The notes below the pieces were generated by a model that worked only from the letters and a program-made list of their open reading frames with translations, was not told the DNA's origin and ran no database searches. The position numbers were made by a program, and so were the translations under genes. Of a DNA stretch of 6,606 nt, positions 1-6,447 are shown piece after piece. Source of the stretch: JBHIBA01 sp046758845 (GTDB lineage Bacteria > UBA8248 > JACPRG01 > G963555815); assembly GCA_046758845.1 (NCBI GenBank), contig JBHIBA010000261.1:1-6606 (forward strand). Reading direction: 5' to 3'. Positions within the stretch are counted from its first letter, which is position 1. Every line of letters starts with the position of its first letter.

Positions 1-21
1 AAAAGTTTTGCTGGGGGGTGT

Positions 22-51
22 GGGGGGGCGCCTTTCAAAAAGCGCCCCCCA
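22..51. terminator. GC hairpin at the sfsA 3' end, terminator-like and part of a repeat family
   Basis: Positions 23-31 (ggggggcgc) pair perfectly with 42-50 (gcgcccccc), giving a 9-bp, very GC-rich stem around a 10-nt loop (32-41). The sfsA TGA stop lies inside the loop, and one arm codes for the last residues of SfsA. No clean run of U follows on the minus strand (the bases beyond are C-rich, with CAAAACTTTT at the window edge), so it is not a textbook intrinsic terminator. It could stop transcription, protect the 3' end of the mRNA, or act as a short palindromic repeat. The same 20-nt core recurs near the right edge. Confidence 0.55.
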
Positions 52-748
52 CAAATCTCACAGGAATTTCTTTTAGGATTTGGATTTCCCTTTTGCTCAC
101 CCGGCATTTGAAGGCTTCTATCCTGACGCCGGCGGAAGCGGCCTCGCGGAGGGCACGGCCGAAGGCGGGGTCGTTCGCGTCGTTGGGCGAGAATGCTTTT
201 GCGTCCGAGCGCAGGACGATGAAAAAAACGGCCGCGCGGCCGCCGTTCAAGACGTGCTCTTTCAGACGACTCAAATGACGCGCGCCGCGAAGCGTCGGCG
301 CATCGGGAAACATCGCCACCCCGTCCAGCACCAGCGTGACGGATTTCGTTTCCAGCAAGCAGGGCGGAAGGTCTTCCCCCTTGAGGCAAAAATCCACCCG
401 TCCGCCTGAAATGCGGTGCTCCGGCAAAACGTCCGTATAGCCCTGGAAGCCGGGCAGGCATCCCGCCCCAAGGGCCTCTCTCGCCAGTTGGTTCGGGACG
501 CGGGCGTCCATGCAGACCCAGCCCCGCCCACCGGGCCTCCCGGCCAGAAACAGGTCGTGAGAGGTCTTTCGACCGGCCTTACCAGCGGGGAGAAGGAGAA
601 CCCGGTTCCCGGAAAAAAGCAGCTCCCGGAGCCTGCCGGAGTTCGCCACGTGGACGGCCAATATTCGCCGCCCCACGCGGGCGTCGGTGCGGAAGCGGTT
701 CAACCGGCGAAGGAAGACTCCCTCGACGCCGTTTGCCAGGGTGCGCAT
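35..748 (-). CDS. sfsA: SfsA family protein (sugar fermentation stimulation protein homologue)
   Basis: The 237-aa product matches SfsA along its whole length; the E. coli protein is about 234 aa. Seen: an N-terminal part with RRLNRF (15-19 region) and HVANSGRLRELL (33-44), then the C-terminal domain with GGRVDF (115-120), LLETKSVTL (131-139) and FPDAPTLRG (147-155). Asp119, Glu133 and Lys135 fit the D...ExK pattern of the PD-(D/E)XK nuclease-like fold attributed to this family. Known: E. coli SfsA binds DNA and was found through increased maltose metabolism when overexpressed; its biochemical role is unsettled. The ATG start is preceded by AAAGGGGA only 3 nt away, and the N-terminus aligns with the family, so this start is good. 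It lies 14 nt after the DUF554 gene and is probably cotranscribed with it. The family-like part ends at IPVRF; the last five residues, VGGAF, are encoded by one arm of the hairpin that ends the gene. Confidence 0.93.
   Translation of the reverse strand: MRTLANGVEGVFLRRLNRFRTDARVGRRILAVHVANSGRLRELLFSGNRVLLLPAGKAGRKTSHDLFLAGRPGGRGWVCMDARVPNQLAREALGAGCLPGFQGYTDVLPEHRISGGRVDFCLKGEDLPPCLLETKSVTLVLDGVAMFPDAPTLRGARHLSRLKEHVLNGGRAAVFFIVLRSDAKAFSPNDANDPAFGRALREAASAGVRIEAFKCRVSKREIQILKEIPVRFVGGAF
36..55. repeat. 20-nt repeat, copy 1 (sfsA end)
   Basis: The sequence 36-55 and the sequence 6566-6585 are identical at 19 of 20 positions. The only difference is a at position 51 against g at 6581. On the minus strand the consensus reads TTTGYGGGGGGCGCTTTTTG. 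In this copy it is read in frame as the last codons of sfsA (F-V-G-G-A-F), with its final TG plus the next A forming the TGA stop. Confidence 0.7.
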
Positions 749-762
749 CTTCCCCTTTCGCT

Positions 763-1437
763 TCAGAAAAACGTCGCGAGAGCCGGCGCGAAGATGAGCG
801 CGGGAAGCAGATTCGCCACGCGGAGCCGCTTAATGCCGAGGAGATAAAACCCGATGCCCACGATGAGGAGCCCGCCCGTTGCGGAAAGGACATTCAGGAC
901 CGGCGGCTCCAGGAGGAACTTCAATTGAGTTCCGAGCAGGGTCAGTGCCCCTTGGACCACCAGAACCGTTCCGGCGGCGAAGGCCACGCCCACGCCCAGG
1001 CTGGCCGCAAAGGCGATGGAGGCGAATCCGTCCAGGGCGGACTTGGCGTAGAGGATGCTCGGGTCCCCGCTAATTCCCTCCTCCAGCGCTCCCACGACCG
1101 TCATCGCTCCCACGCAGTAAACCAGACTGGCCGTGATGAACCCGTGCACGAAGGTCTTGGAACGGCTCCCCACGCGGTCCCTCACCCAGGCGCCCCCGCG
1201 CTCCAGGGCGCGCTCGATCTGGAGGGCTTCGCCGCAAAGTCCCCCAAGCAGAAGGCTTCCGATGACGACGACCAGCCGGTCGGTCTTCAGGGTCAGATGG
1301 AAACCGATCGCGAGGCTCGCCAGCCCCAGACCCTGGAGGACAACCTCCCGCATCCTCTCGGGAAGGCGGCTCCCCAGGGCCAGGCCGAGGCCCGATCCCA
1401 CCAGGACGGCTGCGGCGTTGACCAGCGTTCCCTGCAA
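763..1437 (-). CDS. DUF554 family integral membrane protein (YqgA/YdfK-like)
   Basis: The 224-aa product belongs to the DUF554 family (E. coli YqgA, B. subtilis YdfK), conserved inner-membrane proteins of unknown function. Seen: GTLVNAAAVLVGSGLG at 3-18, the family core FVHGFITASLVYCVGAMTVV (96-115) followed by GISGDPS (121-127) and AKSALDGFASIAF (131-143), and the C-terminal GGLLIVGIGFYLLGI (188-202) and RVANLLPAL (206-214). Hydrophobic stretches at about 5-22, 32-49, 54-72, 97-117, 138-168, 180-201 and 208-223 suggest six or seven membrane segments. The start is TTG, chosen because GGGGGAGA (1445-1452) sits about 8 nt upstream and the family motif begins three residues later; no in-frame ATG lies nearby. 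It starts 32 nt after the MFS gene and ends 14 nt before sfsA, so the three genes look like one transcription unit. A transport role is only a guess. Confidence 0.93.
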   Translation of the reverse strand: MQGTLVNAAAVLVGSGLGLALGSRLPERMREVVLQGLGLASLAIGFHLTLKTDRLVVVIGSLLLGGLCGEALQIERALERGGAWVRDRVGSRSKTFVHGFITASLVYCVGAMTVVGALEEGISGDPSILYAKSALDGFASIAFAASLGVGVAFAAGTVLVVQGALTLLGTQLKFLLEPPVLNVLSATGGLLIVGIGFYLLGIKRLRVANLLPALIFAPALATFF

Positions 1438-1469
1438 TGGCGAATCTCCCCCGTTGTCGAACCCCGGAA

Positions 1470-2822
1470 TCAGGGCATCCGGGCATCGATCACCGCTCTC
1501 TCAGCGCGCCCGATGGGCCGCACCTTCCGGGGCGCCGCGATCCAGACGCCCGCCACGGAGAAGAAGTAAATCAAAAGAATTGCTTGCAGCGTCGGCACGT
1601 ACGTCCCCCAGGTGTCATAGACGAGACCTGCCAGCCAGGGACCGAGTGCGGCCCCGATCCCAGTGGCCGCCTGGATGACGCCGAAGATCAGGCCGAAGCT
1701 CCTGCCCTGGAACATGTCGGCGTGCAGCGAGGAAGAGACCGTCGCCGTCGCTCCCGATCCCAGGCCTTGAAGGACGGCGAAGGCGTAAAGCAAGTACGGG
1801 GTCCCAGGCTTCACAAAGATCAACGCCAGGATGCCCGCGAAGGACAGGAGGCTGAACGCCGTATAGGCGCGCTCCCGCCCGATGCGGTCCGAAATGAATC
1901 CCCCCACGATGCCGCCTCCGGAGCGGAAGACCGCGGACAGACCGAAGATGGTGGCGGCGAAGAGCTTCGGGTATCCGACGTCGGCGATGTAGGCGACCGC
2001 ATGGACGAGGAGTGCGGAAAAGCCGAGCCCGCTGACGACCCCGACAGCGGCCAGCGTCCAGAAGGGGTAGGAACGCACCGCTTGATGCAGGGAGGGGCCC
2101 CCCGGCTTTGACTTCGCATCTTGGCCTTTCGGCGATGCATCCTCCGGGTCGCCGAGGCGGGTCAACCCCTTCTCCGCCGGGCTGCCTCGTTGGAAGATCG
2201 ACAGAAGAGGAAACAGGACGATGAAGACGAGCGAACCGAGCAGAAGGTAGGCGTTTCTCCACCCCACTGTCTGGATCGCGTACTGGATGAGGGGGATGAG
2301 GAACAGGGCGCCCGCGCCGCGGCCCGCATTGGCGATCCCCAGGGCCAGGGCCCGGTTCCGGAAAAACCAGTTGGAGATCATGATGACGTTGGGGATGAAG
2401 CCGATGTGGGTGACGCCGACGGCCATCAGCACTCCGTAGAAAAAATAAAGATGCCAGAGCGAGGAGATGAGGCTGCAGGCCAGCGTGCCGGCCGTGAGGA
2501 CGATGACGCCCAACGGCATGACCTTGCGCACTCCGAACCGGTCAAAGAGAAACCCGACCAAAGGCCCGCAGAGGCTGAACAGGAGCATGCTGAGGGAAAA
2601 GGCGCCGGCCGTATCGGCCCGGCTCCAGCCGAACTCCTCCAGGATGGCTACGTAAAAGACCGAAAAAGATCCGTTGGTGGATCCCCCCACGGCCAGCGTG
2701 AGGAAGCAGATCCCCACAACGATCCAGCCGTAGAAAAAACGCGGATGCCGGGTAGAAGGATGGGATTCGCTCAAGGTCGTCTCGTTGGAAGCCAACCGGC
2801 CAAGTGGGCCGGCACGGCTCAA
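1470..2822 (-). CDS. MFS transporter, oxalate/formate antiporter- or monocarboxylate-like
   Basis: The 450-aa product is a 12-helix major facilitator superfamily permease of the cytoplasmic membrane. Seen: RFFYGWIVVG (28-37) opening helix 1, EEFGWSRAD (62-70), the loop 2-3 signature GFLFDRFGVRK (90-100), NWFFRNRALALGIANAGRGAG (151-171 region), GWRNAY (187-192), a charged cytoplasmic loop at about 211-248 between the halves, and the second-half counterpart GGFISDRIGRER (307-318). This pattern is typical of the OFA and monocarboxylate porter groups, whose substrates are small carboxylates; the actual substrate cannot be read from the sequence. The start is uncertain. The longest form begins with TTG at 2822 without a convincing Shine-Dalgarno. 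In-frame TTG codons at residues 10 and 17 are alternatives, and the latter has GAG six nt upstream. All lie before helix 1, so the mature topology is unaffected. It follows dnaN after 160 nt and leads the MFS-DUF554-sfsA cluster. Confidence 0.9.
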   Translation of the reverse strand: MSRAGPLGRLASNETTLSESHPSTRHPRFFYGWIVVGICFLTLAVGGSTNGSFSVFYVAILEEFGWSRADTAGAFSLSMLLFSLCGPLVGFLFDRFGVRKVMPLGVIVLTAGTLACSLISSLWHLYFFYGVLMAVGVTHIGFIPNVIMISNWFFRNRALALGIANAGRGAGALFLIPLIQYAIQTVGWRNAYLLLGSLVFIVLFPLLSIFQRGSPAEKGLTRLGDPEDASPKGQDAKSKPGGPSLHQAVRSYPFWTLAAVGVVSGLGFSALLVHAVAYIADVGYPKLFAATIFGLSAVFRSGGGIVGGFISDRIGRERAYTAFSLLSFAGILALIFVKPGTPYLLYAFAVLQGLGSGATATVSSSLHADMFQGRSFGLIFGVIQAATGIGAALGPWLAGLVYDTWGTYVPTLQAILLIYFFSVAGVWIAAPRKVRPIGRAERAVIDARMP

Positions 2823-2855
2823 GAACCGCGGATGTCGCGGGATGCGCGCGGGGTC

Positions 2856-2874
2856 GTCACCGGGTCACAGGTCA
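2856..2874. repeat. Three GTCA repeats upstream of the MFS gene, possible operator
   Basis: GTCA occurs at 2856-2859, 2864-2867 and 2871-2874, with start-to-start spacings of 8 and 7 nt. The second and third are both GGTCA. They lie roughly 35-50 nt upstream of the longest predicted MFS start. The arrangement could bind a regulator through repeated half-sites, but short repeats like this also arise by chance. Confidence 0.25.
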
Positions 2875-2913
2875 GAGGGTATTCGGGGATGCAGTCTGGA
2901 TTCAACCTGCGGG

Positions 2914-2924
2914 CGGACGGTCCG
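2914..2924. promoter_or_regulatory. 11-bp palindrome in the dnaN-MFS gap
   Basis: CGGAC-G-GTCCG is a perfect palindrome with 5-bp arms around one central base. The central loop is too short for an RNA hairpin, so if functional it would be a protein-binding site. In GC-rich DNA such a motif may also be accidental. Confidence 0.2.
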
Positions 2925-2982
2925 GCAAAGCTCCCGGTCCCATTGCCCGATCAGGGGGCTGCCCCATCGCCTGGCGCCGCCT

Positions 2983-4083
2983 TCACACCCTCATGGGCAT
3001 GACGACGCAGAAATACTCCTTTTTCTCGGTGGGCGACAGCAGGGTGGAACTCAACGGGTCTTTGAGCTCGATTTGCAGTTTGTCCCCCTCGACGACCGAC
3101 AAGAAATCCAAGATGTACTTGGAATTGAATCCTATGAGCACTTCCTCCCCCTTATAGTCGATTTCGATCTCCTCGCTGGCCTCTCCCAGCTCGGAGGTGT
3201 CGCTGAACACAGAGAGGAGTCCTGAACTGAATCGCAGCTTGACCATCCTGGACTTTTCGTTGGCCATCAGAGAGACGCGCCGCAGGCCGCCCCCGAAATG
3301 TTCTCGGGAGACGGTCACCTTCTTGTCGTTCCCCTTGGGGATGACCTGCTGGTAGTCGGGGAACTGGCCCTCGATGAGCCGGCAGACCAGAACGAGGGAG
3401 TCCGTCTTGAACAGGACGTGGTTTTCCTGACGCTGGAACTGGGCGGTTTTCTCCCCATCGGCAAGCACCTTGAGGAGCTCCTGGATGGCCTTGCGATGAA
3501 TGATGAGGCTCAGGTCCTCGGTGAGGCCTTCAAAGGAATGAGACACGCAGGCCAGGCGGTGGCCGTCCGTGGCGACGAGATTGAGGGTCCCTCCCTTGGC
3601 CTCGAAGAAGATGCCGTTGATGGCGGTGCGCGTCTCGTCCGTGGAGATGGCGAACTGGGCTTTCCGGATCATCCACGTCAGTTCGGCACCCGGCAGAGAG
3701 TACGACGGCTCCTCCCCCAGCGTGGGGATGGCAGGGAACTCCTCCGCCTCCAGGCCGGGGAACCGGAAGTTGGACCTGGCGCAGGTCAACCGCACCCAGT
3801 TGTTTTCTTCCGCCTCCAGGTGAACCTCGGCTTCGGGCAGCTCCCGCACCACGTCGAAGACCTTCCGCGCTGGAACGGTGATGCGGCCGGGGGTCTTAAC
3901 CCGGGCCTCGTAGCTGGCCCGCAGGCTGATGTCCAGGTCCGTGGCCGATACCCGTATGCCGTCGTCTTCGGCCTCCAGCAGGACGTGCTGGAGGATCGGC
4001 ATCGCACTGCTTCGGCTCTCCGCAATTCCCTGCGCACGGGAGAGCGCCTTGTGAAGTTCGGCCTTTGCAATCGTAACGTCCAT
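2983..4083 (-). CDS. dnaN: DNA polymerase III subunit beta (sliding clamp)
   Basis: The 366-aa product is the ring-shaped processivity clamp that tethers DNA polymerase III and many repair proteins to DNA. Its length equals that of E. coli DnaN. Three clamp domains are expected at about 1-120, 121-245 and 246-366. Seen: PARKVFDVVRELPEA (71-85), ATDGHRLA (171-178), GQFPDYQQVIPK (239-250), IGFNSKYILDFL (317-328) and the C-terminus VVMPMRV (360-366). The residues forming the client-peptide pocket in E. coli are present at the same numbers: T172, G174, H175, R176, L177, P242, V247, M362, P363, M364 and R365. The E. coli R246 position is Q here. The ATG start is firm: GGAGGA (4087-4092) lies just upstream. 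Unlike the usual dnaA-dnaN-recF arrangement, its neighbours are a lytic transglycosylase gene 79 nt upstream and a transporter gene downstream. No DnaA-box-like sequence was noticed in the gaps. Confidence 0.98.
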   Translation of the reverse strand: MDVTIAKAELHKALSRAQGIAESRSSAMPILQHVLLEAEDDGIRVSATDLDISLRASYEARVKTPGRITVPARKVFDVVRELPEAEVHLEAEENNWVRLTCARSNFRFPGLEAEEFPAIPTLGEEPSYSLPGAELTWMIRKAQFAISTDETRTAINGIFFEAKGGTLNLVATDGHRLACVSHSFEGLTEDLSLIIHRKAIQELLKVLADGEKTAQFQRQENHVLFKTDSLVLVCRLIEGQFPDYQQVIPKGNDKKVTVSREHFGGGLRRVSLMANEKSRMVKLRFSSGLLSVFSDTSELGEASEEIEIDYKGEEVLIGFNSKYILDFLSVVEGDKLQIELKDPLSSTLLSPTEKKEYFCVVMPMRV

Positions 4084-4086
4084 GAT

Positions 4087-4099
4087 TCCTCCGAAGGAG
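4087..4099 (-). promoter_or_regulatory. dnaN ribosome binding site inside a small hairpin
   Basis: On the minus strand the leader reads TCTCCTTCGGAGGAATCATG. GGAGGA (4087-4092) is a strong Shine-Dalgarno close to the ATG. The perfect repeat CTCC-TTC-GGAG (4089-4099) lets this site pair with the bases just upstream; a U-G pair can extend the stem to five. The pairing could lower dnaN translation or make it depend on ribosomes arriving from upstream. The stem is short, so the effect may be small. Confidence 0.4.
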
Positions 4100-4132
4100 A
4101 GCCTGTCGCCCTGAATCGCTCATCCCGGCGGG

Positions 4133-4150
4133 CGGCGTTGCCAATCGCCG
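4133..4150. other. Weak hairpin between the transglycosylase gene and dnaN
   Basis: Positions 4133-4137 (cggcg) pair with 4146-4150 (cgccg) around an 8-nt loop. It lies just after the transglycosylase stop codon. No U-run follows on the minus strand, so it does not qualify as an intrinsic terminator. Read-through from the upstream gene into dnaN is possible. Confidence 0.2.
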
Positions 4151-4162
4151 AACCCGCTTCCT

Positions 4163-6184
4163 TCAGTTCCCCGGGGGGCTTTCCTTTCTGGGAACCGCCA
4201 CAGGGAAGATCACCTTGTCACCCACGGCTAGGTCTGACTGGAACAGATCTGGATTATATCGAGCCACGAGCCAGAAAGGAACTTCAAAGGTGTCGTTCGC
4301 CAGCTCCCAGAGATTCTCCCCTTTGCGGAGGACGTGCTCAAAGGTCCGGGTGACCTGGTAATTCTCGAAGAAATCGTCTTCCAAGCCTTTATGGTACTCG
4401 AGACGCCGCTGCCGGAACTCCTCCGGTGTCACCCTGCGAAATGTGAGAATCATCTTCTGCCCCAGACGCATGGGTTTCCCCCGCCGCAAGCGGTTCAATC
4501 TGCGAAGAGCCCGGGGCGAGGTCTTCAGCCACTCGGCGAAATGGCCCAGGGTCTCGTCCGGTTCCACGCGCGTCCAGCCCGATTTTCCGGACTTGCCGGT
4601 CAGTCGGACTTCCTCCAGATCCCTCCATTCTGGCCGCCCCGGCGGTGCTTTCACCGCCGGTTCGGTTGGGGCAAGAGCGATGGGCTTGGCGGCGTTGGAT
4701 GCAGGCTTGGAGACCTCCTGGCTGACCTTGGGTTTAGCCTTCCCGTTCTGAGGAGCGGCCGCTGAGCGAGCGGAGGCGACCCGATCGGAGGACATGCTAG
4801 ATTCTGATCGCTTCTTCTCCGACTTCCGGGCGGGAACCATCCGGGCGACGAGGATCCTCCTCGAGCCGGGGATTGAGAGAATCTTGCCCACGCGGATTCT
4901 GGAGGGGTTGACGATATGGTTGGCCGCGGCCAGGGCGCGAACCGACGTCCTGAACCGCCGGGCGATCTTTCCGATTGTGTCGCCCCGCTTCACGCGGTAC
5001 CAGCGAAGCCGCTTCTGCCGGCTGAACTTCATCGAGGCCGGCATGGAGGCGTAAAGCCGTTTGATGCGTTTCAATCGGCCGTAAGGCACCCGAAGCGGGT
5101 ATCCCTTGGGGAGGTATCGTTCTCCCCGCAGAACGGGAGCTCTCAGCGCCGGGTTGTTATTGCGAACCTCCTCTGAGGTCAGGGACAGTTTTGCGGTGAG
5201 CGATTTCACCGAAACATGGTGGGGCAGGTGAAAGACCTGATACCGAAAGGGTCTTTGCTTCTTGAGGGGACCGAAGTATTTCCGGACGTTCTTGGCGGCG
5301 ACTCGCGCGGCCAGGAATTCCGCGTAAAAGTTCTTTGAGGCGAATCCAAACGCCCGGCCGTTGTAACTCCGAATAATGGTGGGGAGGTGTTTTGTGCCGA
5401 TCTTGCGGACCGCCCGTTGGATCCCCGCGCGGCCGTGATTGTAAGCGGTGATGGCCAGCGGCCAGCGGCCCAGCGCTTCGTAGTTTCTCATAAGGAGCTT
5501 GGCGGCTGCATGTGTGGAGAGGATGGGGTCGCGGCGCTCGTCGATGTCGTAGTTGATCCGAAGGAACAGCCGGCCCGTCGAGCGGGTGAACTGCCAGACG
5601 CCGGCGGCCCCGAACTTCGAATAGGCACGGTAGTTGAAGGAGGACTCCACGTGGGGCAGAAACGTCAGGTCCTCCGGAAGGCCATATTGGCGGAAGATTT
5701 TCCGCATCCTGTCGATGTGACGCCCCGATCGGACAATCCCCTCCCGGAACTTCCTTCGAAGACCCTGCTGGGCGCGGACGTTTAAGGCCGCCCGAGAGAA
5801 GGGGTATTTTAACCTTCGAAGAGTGCGGTAAATTCGTCGCTGTCTGTAGGACAACTCCTCGATGCGCGGGGGACGCTTGGCCCACCGGCGGAGCAGGCGG
5901 GCATATCTGTCCCGGGCCCGTTTCGCCATTCGGCGCCTTGCGCGCTCATCCTTCGCCCCCTTCCGCTTCAGGTCCACGACGTCGTAGACCAGGCTCAGGC
6001 GGCGGAAATCATGTATGACGGCCTGGTCCCGGCTGTATCTGGTGAAAACATTGAGCCAAAATCGAACCGCGTCTTCCAGGCCCTTGGGAATGGGAAACGG
6101 GTTCTTCGCGAGGCTTGACCCCGCCAGGGAGAAAAAGAGAAGCGCGGCGCAGACAAGAAGAACTCCGCGTGACCGGAGTTGCAT
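4163..6184 (-). CDS. mltD: MltD-like lytic transglycosylase with LysM repeats, exported
   Basis: The product cleaves the MurNAc-GlcNAc bond of peptidoglycan in the periplasm, forming 1,6-anhydro ends. From the chosen start it has 673 aa. Order of parts: signal peptide 1-26 (MQLRSRG, hydrophobic core, SSLA before KN); a conserved N-terminal segment with RFW near 42 and VYDVVDL near 66-72; a strongly basic stretch at about 74-161; the SLT domain at about 165-298 with HVESSFN (catalytic Glu180), AGVWQF (194-199) and AYNHG (247-251); a degenerate LysM-like stretch at about 315-367; LysM at 395-439 (WYRVKRGDTIGKIARRF); a Lys/Ala/Pro/Ser linker at 450-518; LysM at 536-582; LysM at 616-662 (HVLRKGENLWELA). 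LysM domains bind glycan. E. coli MltD is much shorter, with two LysM. The frame is open to 6346, but the ATG at 6184 gives a proper signal peptide, has GGGAGGA upstream, and lies downstream of the likely promoter. An ATG at 6208 would add only eight residues. Confidence 0.93.
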   Translation of the reverse strand: MQLRSRGVLLVCAALLFFSLAGSSLAKNPFPIPKGLEDAVRFWLNVFTRYSRDQAVIHDFRRLSLVYDVVDLKRKGAKDERARRRMAKRARDRYARLLRRWAKRPPRIEELSYRQRRIYRTLRRLKYPFSRAALNVRAQQGLRRKFREGIVRSGRHIDRMRKIFRQYGLPEDLTFLPHVESSFNYRAYSKFGAAGVWQFTRSTGRLFLRINYDIDERRDPILSTHAAAKLLMRNYEALGRWPLAITAYNHGRAGIQRAVRKIGTKHLPTIIRSYNGRAFGFASKNFYAEFLAARVAAKNVRKYFGPLKKQRPFRYQVFHLPHHVSVKSLTAKLSLTSEEVRNNNPALRAPVLRGERYLPKGYPLRVPYGRLKRIKRLYASMPASMKFSRQKRLRWYRVKRGDTIGKIARRFRTSVRALAAANHIVNPSRIRVGKILSIPGSRRILVARMVPARKSEKKRSESSMSSDRVASARSAAAPQNGKAKPKVSQEVSKPASNAAKPIALAPTEPAVKAPPGRPEWRDLEEVRLTGKSGKSGWTRVEPDETLGHFAEWLKTSPRALRRLNRLRRGKPMRLGQKMILTFRRVTPEEFRQRRLEYHKGLEDDFFENYQVTRTFEHVLRKGENLWELANDTFEVPFWLVARYNPDLFQSDLAVGDKVIFPVAVPRKESPPGN

Positions 6185-6195
6185 GAAGTGCGGAA

Positions 6196-6202
6196 TCCTC
6201 CC
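6196..6202 (-). promoter_or_regulatory. Ribosome binding site that sets the transglycosylase start
   Basis: GGGAGGA on the minus strand ends 11 nt before the ATG at 6184. The spacing is a little long, but it is the best Shine-Dalgarno in the leader. It lies downstream of the alternative ATG at 6208, so it supports 6184, the start that also yields a classical signal peptide. Confidence 0.55.
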
Positions 6203-6208
6203 TTGCAT

Positions 6209-6222
6209 CCCCAGAACTGGGG
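6209..6222. promoter_or_regulatory. 14-bp palindrome in the transglycosylase leader
   Basis: CCCCAG-AA-CTGGGG has 6-bp perfect arms around two bases. It is about 50 nt downstream of the predicted transcription start and directly in front of the alternative ATG at 6208. It could be an operator or a tight RNA stem near the translation start. No regulator is suggested by the sequence. Confidence 0.3.
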
Positions 6223-6276
6223 TCGGCCAACGGAACGGGATGACCAGGGCAATTACACATCCCGGCAGGCGGTGAA

Positions 6277-6306
6277 AGAGTAGCAAAAGGGAACTGGATC
6301 GGTCAA
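6277..6306 (-). promoter_or_regulatory. Sigma70-like promoter for the transglycosylase gene
   Basis: On the minus strand TTGACC (6301-6306) matches the -35 box TTGACA at 5 of 6 positions. After an 18-nt spacer, TACTCT (6277-6282) keeps the key T, A and final T of the -10 box. Transcription would start near 6270, leaving a leader of about 85 nt before the ATG at 6184. The position argues against the longer reading from 6346, which would start upstream of this promoter. Confidence 0.5.
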
Positions 6307-6390
6307 GTCCTTGCCTCGGGATTTCGCCTGCTCCACCGCTTCTCACGCGAGCGAACCCTTAAGTGCTCGGAGTCTCGGTTCAAAAGGAAT

Positions 6391-6408
6391 TTCTGAACAG
6401 ATTCAGAA
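6391..6408. promoter_or_regulatory. 18-bp inverted repeat upstream of the transglycosylase promoter
   Basis: TTCTGAA (6391-6397) and TTCAGAA (6402-6408) are perfect 7-bp inverted arms around CAGA. A further GTTCA at 6378-6382 is inverted relative to TGAAC at 6394-6398, so related half-sites are clustered here. The dyad lies about 85 nt upstream of the -35 box. It resembles a binding site for a dimeric regulator, possibly one acting on the divergent or upstream gene outside the window. Confidence 0.35.
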
Positions 6409-6447
6409 GCATATGAGACGTTCCCTCTGGAATAAGAGAAAATCCCA

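Larger units (their letters stand above)
2823..2982. other. Intergenic region between dnaN and the MFS gene
   Basis: This 160-nt gap is the most likely place for a promoter of the MFS-DUF554-sfsA cluster. On the minus strand TTGAAT is followed after 17 nt by ATACCC, which matches the sigma70 -10 box poorly, so I do not call a promoter. Near the dnaN end GGGG-CAG-CCCC could form a small hairpin but has no U-run. The gap also holds three GTCA repeats (2856-2874) and an 11-bp palindrome at 2914-2924. Confidence 0.4.

Noticed and set aside
11..30. G-quadruplex from the G6-TGT-G7 runs on the plus strand.
   Set aside because: Only two separated G-runs are present, and the same bases are better explained as one arm of the 9-bp hairpin.
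18..4353. Many long open frames on the plus strand opposite the minus-strand genes.
   Set aside because: They lie antisense to genes with clear family matches, have Arg/Pro/Gly-rich products typical of shadow frames in GC-rich DNA, and show no recognisable domains.
6185..6346. Longer N-terminus of the transglycosylase starting at 6346.
   Set aside because: It would start upstream of the likely promoter and place 54 extra residues before a textbook signal peptide that begins at 6184.
6391..6408. LexA-type SOS box in the 18-bp dyad.
   Set aside because: The dyad gives CTG-N8-CAG, two bases shorter than the CTG-N10-CAG spacing of the gammaproteobacterial box, and no damage-response gene is next to it.
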